Source: Pseudomonadota bacterium
Lineage (GTDB): Bacteria; Campylobacterota; Campylobacteria; Campylobacterales; Campylobacteraceae
Reading direction: 5' to 3'
DNA: 37,252 bases
Assembly (NCBI GenBank): GCA_002746565.1
Contig: PDPI01000011.1
Span: 1 to 37,252 of the forward strand
In this document: piece by piece, positions 34,175 to 37,252 of the stretch
Layout of the letters: every line of letters starts with the position of its first letter
Position numbering within the stretch: position 1 is the first letter of the stretch
Notes under the pieces: generated by a model
Told to the model about the DNA's origin: nothing
What the model saw: the letters and a program-made list of their open reading frames with translations, nothing else
Database searches by the model: none
Program-made: the position numbers and the translations under genes

Positions 34175-34873
34175 TTAAATTTTTGCTAAGGCAAATCTAG
34201 CCCCCTCTTTTGCGTGGATTAGTGTTGTATCGTAAAGCTTTACATCTGTGTCGTTTTGATTTATAAGCATGCCAATTTCCGTGCAACCTAGTATCACGCC
34301 TTGGGCTCCTTGTTCTTGTAAATCTTTAACAATTCTTAAATATTCTTTTTTAGATATTTCCTTTCTTTTACCCAAACAAAGCTCCTTAAAGATAACATCA
34401 TGGAGTATTTTCATATCTTCACTACTTGGAGTTATAACCTCAATGCCAAATTTTTCAATCAATCTATTTTTATAAAAATCATCACCCATAGTAAAAGCAG
34501 TTCCAAGCAAACCCACCCTTTTTATGTCATCTTCTTTTAAGACTTTTGCGGTTGCATCGGCTATATGTAAAATGGGAATGGTGATATGTTTTTCTATATC
34601 TGGCACAACTTTGTGCATGGTATTGGTGCAAATTAGGATAAAATCTGCCCCTGCATTTTGAATATCCTTACAAGCCTTTCCTAAAACCTCTCCCGCTTTG
34701 TCCCAATCGCCACTTTTTTGAAGCCTTTCAATCTCCCCAAAATCAACACTTACCATAACTATCTTAGCACTATGTAAACCACCTAAACTTTCCTTTACAT
34801 CCTCATTTATAAGCTCATAATAAAGTGCCGTGCTCTCCCAACTCATTCCGCCTAGTAAGCCTATGGTTTTCAT
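34175..34873 (-). CDS. Aspartate/glutamate racemase family protein (YgeA-like)
   Basis: 232 residues, PLP-independent two-domain racemase. It opens TIGLLGGMSWESTALYY. The first catalytic position reads CTNTMH with Thr at 83 instead of the usual Cys, and the second is GCTE with Cys at 197. This Thr83/Cys197 pair is what is known for E. coli YgeA (EcL-DER), which acts preferentially on the L-enantiomers of Asp/Glu. I therefore expect a YgeA-like enzyme rather than a classical two-Cys MurI-type racemase. AAGGA precedes the ATG. It lies upstream of the amidohydrolase on the same strand. Confidence 0.9.
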   Translation of the reverse strand: MKTIGLLGGMSWESTALYYELINEDVKESLGGLHSAKIVMVSVDFGEIERLQKSGDWDKAGEVLGKACKDIQNAGADFILICTNTMHKVVPDIEKHITIPILHIADATAKVLKEDDIKRVGLLGTAFTMGDDFYKNRLIEKFGIEVITPSSEDMKILHDVIFKELCLGKRKEISKKEYLRIVKDLQEQGAQGVILGCTEIGMLINQNDTDVKLYDTTLIHAKEGARFALAKI

Positions 34874-34961
34874 TTTTTTCCTTTGTAGTTTATCTTATAT
34901 TAATCTATTTTCATTATCATAAAAGTTTAGCATAATAGATTGAAAATTTCAAGGAGTTGCC

Positions 34962-36038
34962 ATGATAAGCCAAATAGTATTTGCAGCGGGATGTTTTTGG
35001 GGAGTAGAGAAACATTTTGAGAGCTTAAATGGAGTTTTAGAAGCACATTCAGGCTACGTTGGGGGCAATTATCCAAACCCAACTTATGAAAAAGTGTTAA
35101 ATTTTAGAAATTTAGATGCCAATAATGCAAAAAATATCATAAACTACACAGAGGGCGTTTTAGTAAAGTTTGATACAGAAAAATTACCCACAAAAACCCT
35201 CATACAATCCTTTTGGCAAATCCACGACCCAACCCAACTAAACCGCCAAGGAAACGACATTGGTGGTAAAATCGTAACACAAATCAAAGCCTTAGACAAA
35301 TTTTACAAAGCAGAAGAATATCATCAAAATTACCTAAGCAAAAACCCAGATGGCTACTGCCCAAATCACTCCACTGGGGTTGAATTTAAAGAGGCTGATC
35401 TTATAACTCCCATGAAGGGGAAGGAAATAATCATAATTGAGAATGAAAATTTCTGTCCTTATTGCGAAAAACTTAAAAAAGATCTTATTTCAAACTATAA
35501 AGGAAGCATAAGATTAAGAACTTCATACGCAAAAAATCTAAAAGATTTTAAAATAACTTCAAAACTAGATGCAAGCCCTACTATCTTGTTTATCGAAAAC
35601 GGAAAAGAGGTTTTTTCGCACATAGGATATATCGATGAAAAGGCATTTTACAAACTTTTGGGAGAATTTAGACTAGGAAAAACCAGCGAAGCTTATAAGG
35701 TGGCTTTTAGCAAAGATACAGACGCTAGATTTTGCAAACAATACGACATTTTCAAAAACACTCCAGATGGGGTTTTTATAGACAAACTTTCAGGGGATAT
35801 TTTGTTTGATACTCGCGATAGATTTGATTCAGGAAGCGGATGGCTAAGTTTTTACAAAGCCGCCAAAAATGCCACCATCGAAAAAAATGACTTCAGCTAC
35901 GGAATGCACAGAATAGAAGTGCTAGCCAAAAAAAGTGGCATCCACCTAGGTCATGTTTTTGATGAAAAAGGACATAGGAGATTTTGTATAAATGCTAGTG
36001 TGTTGGAGTTTGTAAAAAGGGAAGATTTGAAGAAATAG
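34962..36038 (+). CDS. MsrA-redoxin-MsrB fusion (methionine sulfoxide reductase), MsrA part shortened
   Basis: 358 residues. The MsrA domain is 1-140 with GCFWG (Cys11) and the resolving-type GYC (Cys133). A glutaredoxin/thioredoxin-like domain (152-237) has CPYC (165-168) and cis-Pro ASP (204-206). The MsrB domain (245-358) has GSGW, HLGHVF and catalytic FCIN (Cys342). In MsrB the usual recycling Cys of S-G-C-G-W is Ser (291-293), consistent with reduction by the attached redoxin domain. In MsrA, RQGNDIG runs straight into GKIVTQI: about 30 residues, including the conserved G-T-Q-Y-R-S with its active-site Tyr, are absent. MsrA activity is therefore doubtful. AAGGAG (34951-34956) supports the start. 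Confidence 0.88.
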   Translation: MISQIVFAAGCFWGVEKHFESLNGVLEAHSGYVGGNYPNPTYEKVLNFRNLDANNAKNIINYTEGVLVKFDTEKLPTKTLIQSFWQIHDPTQLNRQGNDIGGKIVTQIKALDKFYKAEEYHQNYLSKNPDGYCPNHSTGVEFKEADLITPMKGKEIIIIENENFCPYCEKLKKDLISNYKGSIRLRTSYAKNLKDFKITSKLDASPTILFIENGKEVFSHIGYIDEKAFYKLLGEFRLGKTSEAYKVAFSKDTDARFCKQYDIFKNTPDGVFIDKLSGDILFDTRDRFDSGSGWLSFYKAAKNATIEKNDFSYGMHRIEVLAKKSGIHLGHVFDEKGHRRFCINASVLEFVKREDLKK

Positions 36039-36067
36039 CTTAAATACACAATTTCACAAAATCTTGA

Positions 36068-36073
36068 TATAAT
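36068..36073 (+). promoter_or_regulatory. -10 box (TATAAT) six bases before ATG: probable leaderless transcript
   Basis: TATAAT ends six bases before the ATG at 36080 and no Shine-Dalgarno is seen, the same geometry as at 28558. Confidence 0.5.
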
Positions 36074-36079
36074 AAACCC

Positions 36080-37252
36080 ATGAAAAAACTTGTCTTAATC
36101 TTTTTATTTGCTTTAGGCATTTTATATGGACAAAACAAGGATGTTTTACTCTTGCATTCTTACCATAAAGGGTATGTTTGGAGCGATGATATATCAAGGG
36201 CCATAGAAAAAAATTTAGCAAAATATCACGATATAGAATTAACCACCCTCTACATGGACACAAAGAGGATCTCAACACCCACCTATTTAGACAAGTTAGC
36301 AAAATTATACAAACAGCAATTATCTGGTAAAAATATAGATCTAGTAATAGCTAGCGACAATAACGCCTTTGATTTTGTCCAAAAATACCATGAGCAATTA
36401 TTTAAAAATGTACCAATGATATTTTGTGGTATAAATAATTTTAATAAATCTATGCTTAAAAGCCATATGAAAAATCTAACTACTGGAGTGGTAGAGCAAG
36501 TCGATTTGGAAAAAAATATTGAACTTATTTCCAAACTGCAACCAAAATTAAAAAAACTACTCATCATAAATGACACCACCAAAACCGGACTAGTTATCAA
36601 AAAAAATCTACTGCCCCTCATGGAAAAGTATAGGAAAAAATTTGATATAGAATATGTGGATGATCTAGATCTAGAAAGTTTAAAAAGCAAGGTTAAACAC
36701 CTAAAAAGAAGAAGTAGTGCCATACTTTTTATACTTCTTTTTAAAAAAAATCTCACCCAACAGCAAAATTTCAAACAGATAAAAAATGTTAGTCGTGTTC
36801 CGATCTATGGTTTGTGGGATTTTTACCTAAATCAAGGCATTATGGGGGGACTTTTAACCTCTGGACTTTCACAGGGCGAAGCAGTATCAAAAATGGTCAT
36901 TGATATTTTACACAACAACAAAAACATCAAAGACATTCCCATCATAGAAAAATCCCCAAATGCTTATATGTTTGATTATAAAGAATTAAATAAATTTAAT
37001 ATAGATGTCCACGGAGCCATAGAAAATCCCATCATTATAAACGAACCATCCAAGCTTTATAGAAAATACACAAAAACCCTTCTTCTTGCTTTGATTGTTA
37101 TCATGATCCTAACAACCATAGTTTTTGTGCTGAAAAAAAACATAAACAAAAGAAAGGAAATCGAACGAGTTTTACAAAATAAGGTTCAATTTGATAAAGC
37201 CCTTCTAGATACCATACCAAATCCAATTTACTATAAAAATGTTGATGGTGTT
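36080..37252 (+). CDS. Periplasmic-binding/PAS sensor protein (3' truncated by window edge)
   Basis: The frame is open for 391 codons to the last base. A signal peptide (MKKLVLIFLFALGILYG) is followed by an ABC-type substrate-binding-like domain (about 20-325) with LLLHSYHKGYVWSDDI, IDLVIASDNNAFDF and GLLTSGLSQGEAVSKM, as in PF04392-type sensors. A transmembrane helix is at about 334-354, then a linker and the start of a PAS domain (LLDTIPNPIYYKNVDGV, 375-391). The output domain (histidine kinase or GGDEF) lies outside the window. The ATG has no Shine-Dalgarno and follows a TATAAT by six bases. Confidence 0.85.
   Translation, partial: MKKLVLIFLFALGILYGQNKDVLLLHSYHKGYVWSDDISRAIEKNLAKYHDIELTTLYMDTKRISTPTYLDKLAKLYKQQLSGKNIDLVIASDNNAFDFVQKYHEQLFKNVPMIFCGINNFNKSMLKSHMKNLTTGVVEQVDLEKNIELISKLQPKLKKLLIINDTTKTGLVIKKNLLPLMEKYRKKFDIEYVDDLDLESLKSKVKHLKRRSSAILFILLFKKNLTQQQNFKQIKNVSRVPIYGLWDFYLNQGIMGGLLTSGLSQGEAVSKMVIDILHNNKNIKDIPIIEKSPNAYMFDYKELNKFNIDVHGAIENPIIINEPSKLYRKYTKTLLLALIVIMILTTIVFVLKKNINKRKEIERVLQNKVQFDKALLDTIPNPIYYKNVDGV

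Noticed and set aside
1..37252. Frequent ACATGT/ACATGTA words, possible uptake or methylation motif
   Set aside because: About 15 copies in 37 kb is close to the roughly 13 expected from the base composition of the window.

Overview
The window is a low-GC chromosomal segment of an epsilonproteobacterium (Campylobacterota), most likely Campylobacter or a close relative. I infer this from the rsmH / ftsL-like / ppiD-like / ftsA / ftsZ order, the AT-rich codon use, Campylobacter-style promoters (a TATAAT-like -10, usually without a clear -35), frequent TTG starts, and a dppABCDF operon. No rRNA, tRNA, CRISPR, phage or insertion sequence was seen. The species cannot be fixed from sequence alone.

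Layout. Bases 1-969 hold a very AT-rich pair: the 3' end of an unrecognised gene overlapping a small RipA-family-like membrane protein gene. Bases 1009-7036 are the division block: rsmH and an ftsL-like gene on the minus strand; a class II aldolase-fold gene, a PpiD/SurA-like periplasmic chaperone, ftsA and ftsZ on the plus strand. Bases 7132-11208 form a minus-strand run: M48 peptidase, prmC, a DUF4149 membrane protein and an ABC-F ATPase. Bases 11251-11929 hold a PIN-toxin pair, followed by purH (-), glmS (+) and a DJ-1/PfpI protein (-). Bases 16205-21554 are the dipeptide transporter dppABCDF, with an unusual 7-bp-periodic palindromic element between dppA and dppB. Bases 21621-23529 hold two tandem secreted leucine-rich-repeat proteins of plant-like type. 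Bases 23834-36038 are accessory metabolism and transport: a YbiT-type ABC-F, flavin-binding split-barrel proteins, EamA and LysE exporters, a DUF234 ATPase, an AI-2E family permease with a K+ channel, a lipoprotein amidohydrolase, an Asp/Glu racemase and an MsrA-redoxin-MsrB fusion. The right edge cuts a periplasmic-binding/PAS sensor.

The most interesting item is the leader of the first ABC-F gene (8615-8701). It has a strong Shine-Dalgarno, a 5-codon leader ORF (MNTLL) and three mutually complementary segments able to form alternative hairpins, one of which buries the Shine-Dalgarno of the ABC-F gene. This looks like a translation-dependent attenuator. The ABC-F reading frame itself carries an apparent one-base insertion just after its start.

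Several genes look damaged: the ABC-F start and a Nim-like flavin-binding gene each carry an apparent extra T, the amidohydrolase has an in-frame TGA, and a monooxygenase-like gene and the MsrA domain appear to lack internal segments. Either this is a region of gene decay or phase variation, or some of these are assembly errors; the raw reads would decide.
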